A stretch of DNA of 50,316 bases from a virus, in IMG/VR virus record IMGVR_UViG_3300028571_000039, positions 1-50,316 of that record; one strand, written 5' to 3'. This document shows positions 40,914 to 46,650 of the stretch, piece by piece; the stretch's first letter is position 1, and every line of letters starts with the position of its first letter. The notes below the pieces were generated by a model. The model was not told the DNA's origin. It saw only the letters and a program-made list of their open reading frames with translations, and did no database searches. The translations under genes were made by a program, and so were the position numbers.

Positions 40914-40942
40914 GCCTTACCTTGTCGGCGTTTCGCTGTCAA
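40914..40942 (-). promoter_or_regulatory. Promoter of the terminase unit (family B)
   Basis: TTGACA (40942-40937), 17 bp with GCGAAACGC at its start, TAAGGC (40919-40914), six G residues, then ATG. The G-run could also serve as a ribosome site. Confidence 0.55.
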
Positions 40943-40969
40943 GCTTCGTCCAATTCCGCATGATCGCCC

Positions 40970-41158
40970 TCATGGCACTACCTCCTCGCATGCCTTCAAC
41001 GTCGCATGCGCCTTGCCAACCGAGCACCCCAAAGCCTTCGCGAGCCCGTGCGTGCTGCCTTCCCACGTTTCGATTGTCTCCCGTTCCTCCGGGGTCCATA
41101 TCCGCGCCGGTCTTCCCCTCCTGCGCGACTGTTCATTTATTCCGTTTGCCTCATTCAT
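40970..41158 (-). CDS. Small helix-turn-helix protein, 62 aa (possible small terminase or regulator)
   Basis: Basic N-terminus MNEANGINEQSRRRGRPARI followed by WTPEERETIETWEGSTHGLA and KALGCSVGKAHATLKACEEV, which has the spacing of a helix-turn-helix. ATG 41158 overlaps the integrase stop (ATGA). It is the last gene of its operon, 30 bp from the terminase promoter, so either a DNA-recognition subunit for packaging or a regulator would make sense. Confidence 0.58.
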   Translation of the reverse strand: MNEANGINEQSRRRGRPARIWTPEERETIETWEGSTHGLAKALGCSVGKAHATLKACEEVVP

Positions 41159-41724
41159 AAAACATTTGCCCCCCTTGCTTCCATGTCCGCCATCGCACTT
41201 GCCCCGCTCGCCCGGATGTAGTGCTGTGCCGTCCGCAATTCGTTCCAGCCAAAGTGATCCATAAGCCCGGTTATTGAATAGCCTGCCATGGCAAACCACG
41301 TCGCCCCGGTCGCCCGGAGTCCGTGTGGTGTCACCGGATGCGTGATCCCCGCCCGGCTTGCCATCCCCTTCACCCGGTTCCATACCTGCACCCGTGACAG
41401 CTTGATCCCGGCCTCAAGGTCAAAGAATCCCTGCAAGATCGCCGGGATCCTGCTCATCTTCCCGAACGGCACAACCCGCGCCTTCTTCCGCTTCGCGACC
41501 GTCGCCGGGATCTTGATTGTCCGGGCGGAGAAGTCCACCCATGCCTTGTCGGCTGCCGCAATCTCCCCGGCTCGTAGCCCGATGATCCCCAAGCACAAGA
41601 TCGCCTTGTCCTTCGCGTTCTTCCCTGCGTCCATCATCGCGTTGAACTCGTCCTTTGTCAGAATCGAATCAATCGCCTTCGTCCGGATGTCCGCCGGGGG
41701 CATGATTTCCCGTAGATTTTTCAT
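41155..41724 (-). CDS. int: Tyrosine recombinase (integrase-type), catalytic domain only, 189 aa
   Basis: Catalytic residues can be placed: R51 (GLRAGEI), a lysine near 80 (VAKRKKARVVPF), H134-x-x-R137 (PHGLRATGATWF), H157/W160 (HFGW) and nucleophile Y169 (AQHYIRAS). The usual N-terminal core-binding domain is missing; only about 20 residues precede the catalytic fold. It may be a minimal integrase/resolvase for dimer resolution, or need a partner for site binding. Its first nine residues resemble those of the 192-aa gene at 43518. Confidence 0.8.
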   Translation of the reverse strand: MKNLREIMPPADIRTKAIDSILTKDEFNAMMDAGKNAKDKAILCLGIIGLRAGEIAAADKAWVDFSARTIKIPATVAKRKKARVVPFGKMSRIPAILQGFFDLEAGIKLSRVQVWNRVKGMASRAGITHPVTPHGLRATGATWFAMAGYSITGLMDHFGWNELRTAQHYIRASGASAMADMEARGANVL

Positions 41725-41903
41725 TGTGTCGGTTGGTTGCTGATTAAGGTTTCGGCAAGGGACACTTCATCTCTCGCTCGGTTGACTGCGTTTCTCGCCT
41801 CGTGGTCGAGGTTTCTTGCCTCGGCAAGCTCTGCAAGCGCCCGCATTGCCTTCGTGAGGAGGGCAAACGCTGCCCGGCGTTGCTGGTTGTTTATCGCTAT
41901 CAT
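41721..41903 (-). CDS. Hypothetical helical protein, 60 aa
   Basis: One or two helices: NNQQRRAAFALLTKAMRALA, ELAEARNLDHEARNAVNRAR. Both ends overlap neighbours as ATGA. It could dimerise as a coiled coil. No function can be assigned. Confidence 0.6.
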   Translation of the reverse strand: MIAINNQQRRAAFALLTKAMRALAELAEARNLDHEARNAVNRARDEVSLAETLISNQPTQ

Positions 41904-42196
41904 GTCGTCGCTGTCCTTTCGAGTTGTGGGATTTTCGCCAGAATGGCCGAAATTTGCCCGTTTAATTGCCCGGCGGCGGTCTCCCCCTTGCTTTTGCGGG
42001 AAAACGGCGGGAGGGTGGCAAAGAATTTGCTGGCGGGCCGCGTTTCGCTGACAGACAACCGCAAATTACGCGCAAGCGCCCGGCGGATCGCCCGCGCGGC
42101 TGCACGGCCTGCCCGGAGTGAGCGGATGTTTTCCGCCCGTTGCAGGATCAACCGGCGGCGGAGCAGGGACGCTTTGATTTTGTGGATGATTTTCAC
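41900..42196 (-). CDS. Hypothetical basic protein, 98 aa (GTG start)
   Basis: GTG 42196 is chosen because AAAGGAGG lies 10 bases upstream; an in-frame ATG at 42238 is inside the previous gene. The product is strongly basic (KASLLRRRLILQRAENIRSL, RAGRAAARAIRRALARNLRL), suggesting nucleic-acid binding. A GCGAAACGC dyad falls within the gene but has no good -35 or -10. Confidence 0.55.
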   Translation of the reverse strand: MKIIHKIKASLLRRRLILQRAENIRSLRAGRAAARAIRRALARNLRLSVSETRPASKFFATLPPFSRKSKGETAAGQLNGQISAILAKIPQLERTATT

Positions 42197-42198
42197 GG

Positions 42199-42384
42199 TT
42201 ACAGGCCCTCCTTTGGCCCCATGCCGAGTGCTTTGCACGCCATGTATGCGTCCTGTGTTTTTGCTTCCTTTTCGCGTTGTCCGGCGGGGGTCACGAACAC
42301 GCTTCCAAGGTATCTATCTTCTTGAGCGAGAGCGAATTTGTAAGCCTGCAACGCCTCGCGGGCGGTTTGAGTTTTGCGGATCAT
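42199..42384 (-). CDS. Hypothetical protein, 61 aa
   Basis: ATG 42384 has AGAGGAGG 4-5 bases upstream, the best ribosome site in this operon. Product MIRKTQTAREALQAYKFALA ... DAYMACKALGMGPKEGL is helical and charged. ATGA overlap with the 26-residue frame upstream. Unknown function. Confidence 0.6.
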   Translation of the reverse strand: MIRKTQTAREALQAYKFALAQEDRYLGSVFVTPAGQREKEAKTQDAYMACKALGMGPKEGL

Positions 42385-42461
42385 GCTGCCTCCTCTGCGT
42401 GGAAGATTGCCCGGAAGGTCGGAGCCATGGTCCAGTGGTCGGGTTTGATGGTGGCGCTCAT
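42381..42461 (-). CDS. Microprotein, 26 aa
   Basis: A frame of 26 codons, MSATIKPDHWTMAPTFRAIF then HAEEAA, that starts in an ATGA overlap with the 123-aa gene and ends in an ATGA overlap with the 61-aa gene. Chaining of start and stop at both ends argues that it is translated, at least to carry ribosomes to the next gene. Confidence 0.45.
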   Translation of the reverse strand: MSATIKPDHWTMAPTFRAIFHAEEAA

Positions 42462-42829
42462 GCTGCACCCCCTTTTGCCTTCGCGATTGCCTCGACCGCT
42501 ACAACAAGCAGGCCGTTCGGGCTGTTCGGGTCGTTCGGGCTGGTGTAGGTCCGCCCCCATTCTGTGAGGGATTCCAACGCGGACAGGATGTCCGGAGCGG
42601 CGGCGATCAGCATGGCGTTTGCCTCGTTTTTCTTTGCCGTCCCACGATCAACGTCTCCGACCGTAGCGAGGCACATTCCGCCAATCGCGCTACCACCTGA
42701 TCGGATGCAAAACACGGGCCAATCATCCCACCCGCGATTTTTTCTTGTCAGCGTTTGCAGCCCCCACGGCACCGATGTGTGCCCGGCGGATTTCCCCGTG
42801 CCCGTTTGGTTTTTCTGGTTTGCTTTCAC
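42458..42829 (-). CDS. Hypothetical protein, 123 aa (GTG start)
   Basis: GTG 42829 is 6 bases past TATAAG, so its mRNA is nearly leaderless. The N-terminal part is polar; the C-terminal part holds NAMLIAAAPDILSALESLTE, a motif seen in many small phage proteins of unknown role (the 'AAPELL' type). First gene of the seven-gene integrase operon. Confidence 0.62.
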   Translation of the reverse strand: MKANQKNQTGTGKSAGHTSVPWGLQTLTRKNRGWDDWPVFCIRSGGSAIGGMCLATVGDVDRGTAKKNEANAMLIAAAPDILSALESLTEWGRTYTSPNDPNSPNGLLVVAVEAIAKAKGGAA

Positions 42830-42835
42830 GTCCAG

Positions 42836-42864
42836 CTTATACTTTCGAGCCCCTGCCCGGTAAA
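42836..42864 (-). promoter_or_regulatory. Promoter of the integrase operon
   Basis: TTTACC (42864-42859), 17 bp, TATAAG (42841-42836), 6 bases, GTG. The -35 is weaker than in the other sites and no dyad is seen in the spacer. Confidence 0.45.
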
Positions 42865-42939
42865 ACGGTTTTCTTAACTATTTCAGCAATGCCGTTAATG
42901 CTTCCTAACGAATTCACAGAGCCCGCACCATGGCGGCGG

Positions 42940-43518
42940 CTATTTAGACTTAACATTATCCGGCATTGTGTTAAACTCCCCCTCGATGGTTTTCGGCCCC
43001 CCCATCAAGTGAGGAATAACCCGGCGAGCCTCCGGGCTTTGTCGAAGCTTCGCAATTATCTCCTCGGCGCTGACAAACGTGCTGGTCAGGACAATCTCAC
43101 GATTGACCGGCTTTCCCTCCGCGTAGGCCCGGCGGAGGGTCGTGGCTGCCAACCTCGTCTTGTGGTCGGGAACAATATCCATTTGCTTCGTTGCTGTGTT
43201 GAAAATTCGGTGAGTGGCGCTTGTCGCCTCCCGGATCACCCGCGCATCCGCTTCGAGGTCTTCCCCGGTGCAAAGATCGGCAAGGCGAGAGGCGATCCTG
43301 ACCACCGCCCGGACCGCGTTATGACTCGGCCTCAAGTTCGCAGCTTTTGCGATATTGATTTGTTGCGATTGAGTCTCATTCTCCTTTGGCTCCTGTTGCG
43401 ATTGAGTCTCATCCTCCTTTGCGCGCGAGGAAGTGGTCCGGGCCGGGCCTTTCTTCGGTCCCCCTGTTTGGTCCGGGGCTGGATCGACTGATGGCATAAT
43501 ATTTCTGAGGTTTTTCAT
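42940..43518 (-). CDS. Hypothetical protein with internal repeat, 192 aa
   Basis: Residues 1-55 are polar and contain a duplicated EDETQSQQ/ENETQSQQ unit from a 28-bp direct repeat. The rest (ANLRPSHNAVRAVVRIASRL, KTRLAATTLRRAYAEGKPVN) is helical and basic, with the look of a small DNA-binding or packaging-type protein. It lies immediately downstream of a 200-bp hairpin-rich region; a replication-initiation or regulatory role acting on that DNA is possible but unproven. Confidence 0.6.
   Translation of the reverse strand: MKNLRNIMPSVDPAPDQTGGPKKGPARTTSSRAKEDETQSQQEPKENETQSQQINIAKAANLRPSHNAVRAVVRIASRLADLCTGEDLEADARVIREATSATHRIFNTATKQMDIVPDHKTRLAATTLRRAYAEGKPVNREIVLTSTFVSAEEIIAKLRQSPEARRVIPHLMGGPKTIEGEFNTMPDNVKSK
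43361..43421. repeat. 28-bp direct repeat, two copies, one mismatch
   Basis: Copies at 43361-43388 and 43394-43421, period 33 bp (11 codons), both within the 192-aa gene. The unit starts TGTTGCGATTGAGTCTCAT. Confidence 0.85.
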
Positions 43519-43534
43519 ATAGTTGCTGTGGTTG

Positions 43535-43690
43535 CTCTCATTCGCGGATGAGAGTAGAGGGGCGAATTTTCACTGGCTTTAGCCCACTCTCACCGGCATA
43601 TACGTAGTATGCCGTGAGAGTGATAGTGAATTCGCCTACTCTCATGGCCGTGATAGTATCACGGTGATTTTACCGTGAGAGTGATTTTCA
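43535..43690. other. Hairpin-rich non-coding region with six TGAGAGT heptamers (origin or leader candidate)
   Basis: Stems: 43535-43554; 43585-43622 (arms of about 15 bp around TACGTAG); 43648-43664 (CCGTGATA-G-TATCACGG); and 43659-43678, overlapping the last. TGAGAGT or its complement occurs six times, three per strand. A longer imperfect inverted repeat links 43551-43576 with 43626-43645. Alternative folds are mutually exclusive, as in attenuators; repeated heptamers in both orientations also suit an initiator-binding site. Confidence 0.6.
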
Positions 43691-44073
43691 TTTTGTTCAT
43701 TGGATTCATTTATTGAATGCTGACTGCGAATCGCTGTCAAGCGGGATACGGGATCATGATGCCCAGTTCCTCGCGAGGAGAGCGTCATCGCGGAGTTGGA
43801 TGTGTTCCCGTCTGCCGAGGATATTATATTTCCCGTCCTGGACCTCTTTGAAGCTGGGCCGGGTGCCGTCTGCTGCGACAAGTTTGCCGTTCCAATGTTC
43901 GCAGAATATATCTCCTCCCACCCGCATCCCTCGTCTTTATCGTCGTTGATCCCACCGCAGAATGAGTGGACTTCCCTTGACTGACCGTGCCCGAACTCCA
44001 CAAGCGACACAAGTCCTCCTATGCACTCGGGACACTCTGCCAGTTCTGCTGGGCATTCACTGATTGGTTTCAT
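43642..44073 (-). CDS. Zinc-ribbon-like protein, 143 aa, C-terminal part doubtful
   Basis: The first 55 residues (MKPISECPAELAECPECIGG, SFCGGINDDKDEGCGWEEI) have paired Cys suited to a zinc ribbon. AAAGG lies at the right spacing before ATG 44073. The tail, from about residue 58, is Ser/Asn/His-rich and runs through the promoter and hairpins; the alternative frame (43754-43927) looks more genuine there. Possibly a frameshift, natural or from sequencing, ends the real gene earlier. Confidence 0.48.
   Translation of the reverse strand: MKPISECPAELAECPECIGGLVSLVEFGHGQSREVHSFCGGINDDKDEGCGWEEIYSANIGTANLSQQTAPGPASKRSRTGNIISSADGNTSNSAMTLSSRGTGHHDPVSRLTAIRSQHSINESNEQNENHSHGKITVILSRP
43712..43740 (-). 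promoter_or_regulatory. Promoter reading into the hairpin region (family B)
   Basis: TTGACA (43740-43735), GCGATTCGC dyad, 17-bp spacer, TTCAAT (43717-43712). A leader of about 190 bases containing the stem-loops precedes the 192-aa gene; a short frame ending in the hairpins (about 16 codons) is also present. Confidence 0.48.
43754..43927 (-). CDS. Hypothetical protein, 57 aa, overlapping the 143-aa frame
   Basis: Found in another frame over the 3' part of the 143-aa gene: MRVGGDIFCEHWNGKLVAAD ... SFKEVQDGKYNILGRREHIQ and a final LLARNWAS. It reads more like a folded protein than the frame it overlaps, whose tail there is Ser/Thr-rich. Either it is a separate overlapping gene or a frameshift splits one gene. 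No good ribosome site is seen. Confidence 0.5.
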   Translation of the reverse strand: MRVGGDIFCEHWNGKLVAADGTRPSFKEVQDGKYNILGRREHIQLRDDALLARNWAS

Positions 44074-44108
44074 TGTTTTGCCTTTCTGATTTTTCCAGCT
44101 AAATTATT

Positions 44109-44288
44109 TCAATCTTTTTTGCGGGGGTAAAAACGGCCAACATTCTCCTTGATGCCCCGCGCGCTCTCCGGGCTGGAGCAAGTGACCTCGGTGTTCTGCA
44201 AACGAAGCCAGCGCGCCTTGGCTGCATTGGCATTGCGGGACCATTTCAAACGTGCTTCATTTCTCTTCTGCTGCCTGCTTAGTCTCAT
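44109..44288 (-). CDS. Small basic protein, 59 aa
   Basis: ATG 44288 overlaps the stop of the 125-aa gene (ATGA). Product MRLSRQQKRNEARLKWSRNA, NAAKARWLRLQNTEV ... NVGRFYPRKKD: strongly basic, one long helix, likely nucleic-acid-binding. It shares the A-x-x-K-A-R-W feel of the zinc-ribbon microproteins at 45158 and 46647. Confidence 0.55.
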   Translation of the reverse strand: MRLSRQQKRNEARLKWSRNANAAKARWLRLQNTEVTCSSPESARGIKENVGRFYPRKKD

Positions 44289-44662
44289 GGATTTGCGCGC
44301 TTTTCGGTGGTATCGGTTTTGTCTATTCCAATGTTCGGAATAATAACGGCGCGGAGTTCATCGACGGATCTCCGCAATCGCATCGTGTCACCCGCATCCA
44401 TTTCGTTCCATGTGATGCCGTTCCGGTTGCGGAGCGTCAGTTCCCACATGGCGATGAGATCACGGGCAGTCTTTCTCCCAGCCTGCCATGCCTCCCAGAG
44501 AGCTAGTTGGATGTCACTGGTGCATGTCGCGTATCCGGCTTTTGCGGACCACTCCAGAAATTCCGAACAAGGCGGCGCACCTAATGCCGACCCGTCCCGA
44601 GTTTGAGCTGGGGTGTGGCTAGGTGCCTCCATTTGCGGCGTCGTGGCGGTTCCGGTCGTCAT
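44285..44662 (-). CDS. Hypothetical protein, 125 aa
   Basis: Start MTTGTATTPQMEAPSHTPAQ at 44662 overlaps the Dam gene stop as ATGA. Central helices EFLEWSAKAGYATCTSDIQL and ALWEAWQAGRKTARDLIAMW suggest a phage accessory protein of the type found behind Dam methylases in early operons. No family is named. Confidence 0.6.
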   Translation of the reverse strand: MTTGTATTPQMEAPSHTPAQTRDGSALGAPPCSEFLEWSAKAGYATCTSDIQLALWEAWQAGRKTARDLIAMWELTLRNRNGITWNEMDAGDTMRLRRSVDELRAVIIPNIGIDKTDTTEKRANP

Positions 44663-45123
44663 AGGTGGCCTTGATCGTTCTCCAAAGAGACTGAGCCGTA
44701 GCGCGGGCGGTAGATCACCACGGCGAGCGGGAGCGGCAGACCGTGGTCGGCATCCCCGAATTTCGGGCGGCCTTTCACGAAGCGGACTTCGGCGACGGCA
44801 AGGCACAGGTCATGGAACCATTTCGTATTCGTGCGGGCTGGGATCAGGCCGACCGTTGTCACGCCTCGCTTGCTCTCATCCAGCGCCCGCGCCATCCACT
44901 TCGGGACATCCTTGCCGTAGGGTGGATTCATCCAGCAGATGCCTTCCCATGGCTGTTTCAGCCCGTCGTCGGCCTCGGTGTAGTATTTCGCGCACTTGGC
45001 ATTTTCATCCGTTGCGGCCACGTCCATCGTGAATCCGAACTCGCGGTTGAGCGGGTCGAAGACATCGGCGGGCGTTGCCCATTCCACGGTGTTGCTTTTG
45101 AATCTGGTATCGAAGTCGGCCAT
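44659..45123 (-). CDS. dam: Phage DNA N6-adenine methyltransferase (Dam-type), 154 aa
   Basis: Matches the small phage N6A methylase family: WATPADVFDPLNREFGF (15-31), TMDVAATDENAKCAKYYTE, catalytic NPPYG at 66-70, and a later SAM-fold strand (GLIPARTNTKWFHDL). At 154 aa it has the normal length for the family. Methylating adenines on phage DNA would protect it from host restriction, a job also suggested by the methylase in the giant protein. Confidence 0.85.
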   Translation of the reverse strand: MADFDTRFKSNTVEWATPADVFDPLNREFGFTMDVAATDENAKCAKYYTEADDGLKQPWEGICWMNPPYGKDVPKWMARALDESKRGVTTVGLIPARTNTKWFHDLCLAVAEVRFVKGRPKFGDADHGLPLPLAVVIYRPRYGSVSLENDQGHL

Positions 45124-45157
45124 AAGATGGAGAACAAGGGAGTGATGGCAACGGGAA

Positions 45158-45385
45158 CTAGCCGTTCAAGTCGTTCGTGTTATCGGAGTCCTGCGCGGCT
45201 AGTTCCCGCGCCATACCCCCAGCGTTCGCTTTATTCAAGCGCGCCTTTTCCCATCGCGCCTTGACCGCCGCGCGGGCCTGCTCCGAGGTCCGTGACTTGG
45301 CAGCGCCGGATGCCTTGCCACCCTTAGAGCCCCCGGCAGATTGCGCAGGGAGCTTCCATTCGTGGCCGCATTTCGGGCATTTCAC
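45158..45385 (-). CDS. Zinc-ribbon protein with KGG-type segment, 75 aa (GTG start)
   Basis: Starts VKCPKCGHEWKLPAQSAGGS, a CPxCG knuckle, then GKASGAAKSRTSEQARAAVK, a basic Gly/Ala stretch, and AVKARWEKARLNKANAGGMA. The GTG overlaps the 94-aa gene stop as GTGA. Only one Cys pair is present, so a dimer or a partner would be needed to hold zinc. It is in frame with the HTH gene upstream and could also be its C-terminal end. Confidence 0.55.
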   Translation of the reverse strand: MKCPKCGHEWKLPAQSAGGSKGGKASGAAKSRTSEQARAAVKARWEKARLNKANAGGMARELAAQDSDNTNDLNG

Positions 45386-46003
45386 TTCGCGCTGGCCTTT
45401 CTGGTTTTGGCCGCGAAATCCACGAACTGAGCGGTGGATTCCATCGCGGTGTTCTCCCAGTTTCTGCGGCAGTATTCCCAGAACCGTTCCGTGGTTTCGC
45501 GCCCAGGCGGCAGCCCTGCTTCGCGTTCCATCGCGGCGTATTCTTCCGGTGAGTCTGTTTTGAGATTCCCGAGGATCGTTGTCCCGATCCGCCTGGACAT
45601 GCTGCCAGTCAGGCGGATTTGAGAGCGGAGTTGTTCGGGCGTTGGTAGTGTGGATGGTGTTTTCATCGCTGTCACTATACGCAAGCGTGCTTGCGTTGTC
45701 AACTGTCAATGGCGCTTTTTTTGTGACAATTTCGTCACAATCGAAAAATAGCGAACAGACCAGTGGACCGAATGGCGGGGAGACGCTCACTCGGACCTCC
45801 CCGCCGTGGCTGGACTCTGCGTTGGGCTTACGTGGCACGCGCTTCTTGCGGAGCGAGAGCAGCGCGATTTCGGCCTCTCGCGTGATTTTGATTTCTCCGC
45901 TCTCCCGTCGCTGGATGGTGTGGTAGTCCACCCCAAGCGCAAGCGCGACACCCTGTTGGGTGCCGCGCTCTTGCCGGGCTAATTTGTACTCAGCGGAGGT
46001 CAT
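45158..46003 (-). CDS. HTH protein (putative repressor), open to 281 aa; true end uncertain
   Basis: Residues 1-52 resemble Cro/C1-type or KorB-like HTH: MTSAEYKLARQERGTQQGVA, LALGVDYHTIQRRESGEIKI, TREAEIALLSLRKKR. After residue 60 the frame passes a repeated NAESSHGGE sequence, the family C promoter and the whole 94-aa gene, then ends in the zinc-ribbon gene. That middle part is unlike a folded protein. Either the stop was lost in a recombination or frameshift, or a true HTH-zinc-ribbon fusion is made. The HTH call is firm; the length is not. Confidence 0.5.
   Translation of the reverse strand: MTSAEYKLARQERGTQQGVALALGVDYHTIQRRESGEIKITREAEIALLSLRKKRVPRKPNAESSHGGEVRVSVSPPFGPLVCSLFFDCDEIVTKKAPLTVDNASTLAYSDSDENTIHTTNARTTPLSNPPDWQHVQADRDNDPRESQNRLTGRIRRDGTRSRAAAWARNHGTVLGILPQKLGEHRDGIHRSVRGFRGQNQKGQREVKCPKCGHEWKLPAQSAGGSKGGKASGAAKSRTSEQARAAVKARWEKARLNKANAGGMARELAAQDSDNTNDLNG
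45382..45666 (-). CDS. Hypothetical protein, 94 aa, first gene behind an operator promoter
   Basis: MKTPSTLPTPEQLRSQIRLT ... EYAAMEREAGLPPGRETTER ... AMESTAQFVDFAAKTRKASA. Helical and charged; no family. The ATG is 7 bases past TATAGT of a promoter carrying an 18-bp dyad in its spacer. The same DNA is also open in the frame of the HTH gene. Confidence 0.6.
   Translation of the reverse strand: MKTPSTLPTPEQLRSQIRLTGSMSRRIGTTILGNLKTDSPEEYAAMEREAGLPPGRETTERFWEYCRRNWENTAMESTAQFVDFAAKTRKASAK
45674..45702 (-). promoter_or_regulatory. Early promoter with 18-bp operator dyad (family C)
   Basis: TTGACA (45702-45697), 17 bp, TATAGT (45679-45674). The spacer is almost entirely the palindrome ACGCAAGC-GT-GCTTGCGT (45679-45696), ideally placed for repression by a dimeric HTH protein such as that encoded at 46003. 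Confidence 0.68.
45721..45740. promoter_or_regulatory. Second dyad upstream of the family C promoter
   Basis: TTGTGAC-6-GTCACAA, 7-bp arms, about 20 bp upstream of the -35. On the plus strand it is preceded by a T-run, so it could be an activator/repressor site or a terminator-like hairpin. Confidence 0.5.
45796..45823. repeat. 28-bp direct repeat, copy 1
   Basis: Identical to 46335-46362 (begins CCTCCCCGCCGTGGCTGGAC). In both copies the minus strand encodes NAESSHGGE, here within the HTH frame. Confidence 0.85.
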
Positions 46004-46206
46004 TAGTCGCAGAAGAAATCGGCGTCGTAGTCTTTTCCCGTGATCGCCGTGAATGCCGCACTAGCGCTCATCGTCGTGTGCAGCTCCGGGCGGTGATGCG
46101 GCGCGAGGCGCAGCATGTCTCCGGCTTGGATGGTGCCTTCCTCATTTGCTGCTTCGCTGAGTTTGGCTTCGAGTGCGATTTCTTCGGTGGTGTATTGTGT
46201 TTTCAT
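46003..46206 (-). CDS. Hypothetical acidic protein, 67 aa
   Basis: MKTQYTTEEIALEAKLSEAA, then QAGDMLRLAPHHRPELHTTM and a final GKDYDADFFCD. Its TAA shares one base with the HTH gene's ATG (TAATG). Placed between an operator promoter and an HTH gene, it might modulate the repressor. No family. Confidence 0.58.
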   Translation of the reverse strand: MKTQYTTEEIALEAKLSEAANEEGTIQAGDMLRLAPHHRPELHTTMSASAAFTAITGKDYDADFFCD

Positions 46207-46215
46207 TTCGTGATT

Positions 46216-46244
46216 ACATTACCGCGCCACGCGGTAATCGTCAA
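46216..46244 (-). promoter_or_regulatory. Promoter with 21-bp operator dyad (family D)
   Basis: TTGACG (46244-46239), 17 bp, TAATGT (46221-46216), 9 bases, ATG. The spacer is the perfect palindrome ATTACCGCG-CCA-CGCGGTAAT (46218-46238). It drives the 67-aa and HTH genes and is a natural autoregulation site. Confidence 0.65.
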
Positions 46245-46272
46245 TAATTATTTTCAACTTTTTTTCGAGAGG

Positions 46273-46312
46273 CAAAAAAGCCCAACAAGGCGTCTCAGCC
46301 AACGGCGGGCAA
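46273..46312 (-). terminator. Terminator-like hairpin behind the 46650 operon
   Basis: On the minus strand GCCCGCC... and GTTGGGC flank a GC-rich stem followed by TTTTTT. It lies just past the 109-aa gene and before the family D promoter, where a stop is expected. Pairing is imperfect. Confidence 0.4.
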
Positions 46313-46320
46313 CGTCTCAC

Positions 46321-46650
46321 TCATGATTCATGCTCCTCCCCGCCGTGGCTGGACTCTGCGTTCGGCAGAATAAAAATGCCATCCGGGGTAAAGTATCTTT
46401 CTTGGTCGGGACGTAGTTCAGCCATCCGCTGCCCGAGTCTGCCGCATTCGGGACAGATGAAGTGCGGGTCAGCGTCAACCTCGCGCTCGCGGAATATCTG
46501 CGAGCAGTCCCGAGCGGGCGAGCATACCAGCAGCCGCATCCCTCCTGCGTCATATACGAAGTCGCCTTTGACCATGAGCGGGAAATCAGCCGAACAAAGC
46601 GATGGAGAGGAACCGCTAGAAGCGGCGATGTTTTGTTGGTTTGGTGTCAT
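46321..46650 (-). CDS. Cys-containing hypothetical protein, 109 aa
   Basis: ATG 46650 has AGGAGG close upstream and overlaps the stop of the 52-aa gene. The C-terminal half holds ICPECGRLGQRMAELRPDQE, a CPxCG knuckle, and ends with the repeated NAESSHGGE. Likely zinc-binding. Third gene of the family A (copy 3) operon. Confidence 0.6.
   Translation of the reverse strand: MTPNQQNIAASSGSSPSLCSADFPLMVKGDFVYDAGGMRLLVCSPARDCSQIFREREVDADPHFICPECGRLGQRMAELRPDQERYFTPDGIFILPNAESSHGGEEHES
46335..46362. repeat. 28-bp direct repeat, copy 2
   Basis: Identical to 45796-45823. Here it is the last coding part of the 109-aa gene, just before its stop. Confidence 0.85.

Noticed and set aside
42031-42056. GCGAAACGC dyad resembling a family B promoter within the 98-aa gene
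   Set aside because: The hexamer before it is CTGTCA and there is no -10 at 17 bp, so it is probably coding coincidence.
44149-44343. 64-codon plus-strand frame MMPRALSGLEQV...
   Set aside because: Opposite the 59-aa and 125-aa minus-strand genes, Arg/Leu-rich, no ribosome site; a shadow.
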